Shown in pieces: positions 62,382-64,000 of a stretch of 64,000 bases of DNA. Made by a program: the position numbers and the translations under genes. The DNA lies in the NCBI GenBank assembly GCA_965223125.1, contig OZ244984.1, positions 1,922,001 to 1,986,000 of the forward strand, read 5' to 3'. Every line of letters starts with the position of its first letter. The stretch's first letter is position 1. The stretch is from Pacificispira sp965223125. Its GTDB lineage: Bacteria; Pseudomonadota; Alphaproteobacteria; UBA8366; Aestuariispiraceae. The notes under the pieces are model-generated. The model was not told the DNA's origin and ran no database searches. It saw only the letters and a program-made list of their open reading frames with translations.

Positions 62382-62552
62382 GTGACCCGTGATACGCGCG
62401 ATCAGATGCAGATGACCGATGAAGAAATTCGGCGCCGTCAACGCAGCCGGAACATCGCGGTTGCCCTCTCGGTTGCGGCGCTGGTCGTTGTGATCTTTTT
62501 CGTTTCGATCATCCGCATCCAGGCGGGAATCGATGCAGGGGCGGGGGGCTGA
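62382..62552 (+). CDS. Small membrane protein in the cox operon (CoxF-like)
   Basis: 56 residues from GTG at 62382 after GGGGAGA. A charged N-terminus (RDQMQMTDEEIRRRQRSRN) is followed by a single membrane helix (IAVALSVAALVVVIFFVSII). Such small proteins sit between ctaB and ctaG in many alphaproteobacteria and are annotated as CoxF or hypothetical. Starts 14 bases after ctaB; ctaG follows after four bases. Confidence 0.8.
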   Translation: MTRDTRDQMQMTDEEIRRRQRSRNIAVALSVAALVVVIFFVSIIRIQAGIDAGAGG

Positions 62553-62556
62553 ACCG

Positions 62557-63171
62557 ATGCAGCAGTCCGATACCACCCGTGATCTGACTCGAAAGAATAC
62601 GCGCGTAATGATCGGTTGCGTCGCCGCCGTAGCCTTCATGGTGGGGCTCAGCTTTGCCGCTGTGCCGCTATATGATCTGTTCTGCCGCGTCACCGGCTAT
62701 GGCGGCACGACACAGGTCAGCAGCGCCGCGCCGGAAGAGGTCTTTAATCGCACCATCCGGATCCGCTTCGATGCCTCGACCAATACGGGCCTGCCCTGGC
62801 AGTTTCATCCAGAGCAGCGGGAAATGGAGGTGAGGGTTGGCGAGACTGGGCTTGCCTTCTACAAGGCGCAGTCGCGGTCGGCGGAACGAACGGTCGGAAC
62901 AGCGACATTCAATGTCACGCCGCTGAAGGCCGGGCAGTATTTCGCGAAGACGGAATGTTTCTGTTTCACGGAACAGGCGCTGGAACCGGGCCAGATCGTC
63001 GACATGCCAGTCAGTTTCTACATTGACCCCGCGATCATGGACGATAAAAATTTGGATGATGTGAATACAATCACCCTGTCCTACACCTTTTTTCGCTTGC
63101 CTGAATCGGAACAGGAAGAAGGTCGCAGTGGTGAAACAGCAGCAGTATCCGGTGTTGCACCGGTCAACTGA
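62557..63171 (+). CDS. ctaG: Cytochrome c oxidase assembly protein CtaG (Cox11)
   Basis: 204 residues. One N-terminal membrane helix (VMIGCVAAVAFMVGLSFAAV), then a periplasmic copper-binding domain with the CFCFTEQ motif that delivers copper to CuB of subunit I. PLYDLFCRVTGYGGTTQ is the family signature. Start at 62557. Confidence 0.96.
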   Translation: MQQSDTTRDLTRKNTRVMIGCVAAVAFMVGLSFAAVPLYDLFCRVTGYGGTTQVSSAAPEEVFNRTIRIRFDASTNTGLPWQFHPEQREMEVRVGETGLAFYKAQSRSAERTVGTATFNVTPLKAGQYFAKTECFCFTEQALEPGQIVDMPVSFYIDPAIMDDKNLDDVNTITLSYTFFRLPESEQEEGRSGETAAVSGVAPVN

Positions 63172-63322
63172 CCGCCGACAGCCGATACGGATAGCGGTCG
63201 GTGTGAATGCGAGTATGGGAGTATGGTCTGGACACCGCGATAGTCGGGCGTTCAGTCGGGCGTAAACACGATGTCGGAACCGGGATTGACCCGTTACCGA
63301 TCACTATGGGGGTTTTAAGACC

Positions 63323-64000
63323 ATGGCAGGCGATCATCACGCGGTCGACCACGACTATCATCTGGTAAATCCGAGCCCATGGCCGGCGCTGGGCGCGCTC
63401 AGTGCCTTCGTGCTCGCCTTCGGAACGGTATGGTATCTCCATCCGGACATGCTCGGTGGTTTCTCGATTGGTCTGACGGGCACCTTCATCGGACTGATCA
63501 TGGTGATCTGCACCATGTATTTCTGGTGGCGCGACGTCGTGAAGGAAGCCAATGGCGGGGATCACAAGCCGGTTGTGCAGCTTGGCCTGCGTTATGGCAT
63601 GGCGCTGTTCATCGCCTCAGAAGTGATGTTCTTCGCGGCCTTCTTCTGGGCCTTTTTCGATGCCAGCCTGTTCAGCACCGAGGAAATCCAGTTCGCGCGC
63701 GTTGCCGCGAATGGCGGTCAGTGGCCGCCCGCACATATCGAAACCTTCGACCCGTTCCATCTGCCGCTGATGAATACGATGATCCTGCTGCTGTCGGGCT
63801 GCACGGTCACTTGGGCGCACCACGCCCTGCGTGAAGGCAAGCGTAAGGAGTTGATCCAGGGTCTGGCGCTCACGGTGCTGCTGGGTGCCAGTTTCACCGC
63901 GTTGCAGGCTTACGAATATGGCCATGCAGCATTTGGCTTCACGGACGGGATTTATTCCTCGACCTTCTACATGGCGACCGGGTTTCACGGTTTTCACGTG
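63323..64000 (+). CDS. coxC: Cytochrome c oxidase subunit III, 3' part beyond window
   Basis: 226 residues visible to the window edge. Membrane helices with WYLHPDMLGGFSIGLTGTFI, SEVMFFAAFFWAFFDASL (containing the conserved Glu) and the C-terminal region ATGFHGFHV. It starts at ATG 63323 and follows ctaG by 151 bases. Only the last part of the gene is missing. Confidence 0.96.
   Translation, partial: MAGDHHAVDHDYHLVNPSPWPALGALSAFVLAFGTVWYLHPDMLGGFSIGLTGTFIGLIMVICTMYFWWRDVVKEANGGDHKPVVQLGLRYGMALFIASEVMFFAAFFWAFFDASLFSTEEIQFARVAANGGQWPPAHIETFDPFHLPLMNTMILLLSGCTVTWAHHALREGKRKELIQGLALTVLLGASFTALQAYEYGHAAFGFTDGIYSSTFYMATGFHGFHV

Overview
This window is chromosomal DNA of an alphaproteobacterium, probably a marine or otherwise aquatic member of the Rhodospirillales or a nearby order. 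The evidence is gene order and content: ubiG-lysC-ptsP, rnd-kdsD-lptC-lptA-lptB-rpoN-hpf-ptsN, a coxB-coxA-ctaB-ctaG-coxC block, ubiquinone genes (coq9, ubiG, ubiX), a small DUF465 gene, and uptake plus Rieske oxygenase genes of the kind used on quaternary amines. GC content is moderately high, except in a few AT-rich accessory patches.

Bases 1-6134 are the right part of a compact integrative element. It carries a tyrosine recombinase (running off the left edge), an overlapping AlpA-type excisionase, two XRE regulators, a replication initiator with an HUH motif, a small cargo gene on the opposite strand and an HTH protein. It ends at 6101-6134 in a copy of the 3' end of a tRNA, most likely tRNA-Ala, followed at once by the tRNA's own terminator. 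The intact tRNA should lie just left of the window. The element also holds a candidate antisense small RNA with a good promoter and terminator, and several palindromes that could be replication or control sites.

From 6176 to 13440 the backbone carries a bacterial sodium channel, a LysR-controlled GST/NTF2-like/tautomerase/nitronate monooxygenase cluster, a class II aldolase, def-coq9 and rpsU. Between 13450 and 15110 lies a small accessory insert (a Sel1-repeat gene and a broken Fic gene). It is bracketed by a 73-bp duplication of the 3' end of ubiG whose differences are all silent. From 15110 to 28094 comes the core block: ubiG, lysC, the nitrogen PTS (ptsP, ptsN), RNase D, lipopolysaccharide synthesis and export (kdsD, lptC, lptA, lptB), sigma-54 and hibernation factor. 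LptB has a disordered extension of about 400 residues.

From 28152 to 46381 there are mixed metabolic genes: a GntR/PhyH/SAF-oxidoreductase operon, membrane proteins, ubiX, an acyl-CoA ligase with an aminotransferase, and small enzymes. They include a nickel/cobalt ECF transporter operon preceded by a near-perfect NikR operator and followed by a NikR-like gene that lacks three of the canonical nickel ligands. From 46439 to 53805 two divergent polyamine-type ABC operons flank a Rieske oxygenase. Together they supply one binding protein, one ATPase and two permease pairs. The window closes with tldD, a DUF3422 gene and the aa3-type cytochrome oxidase operon, whose coxC is cut by the right edge.
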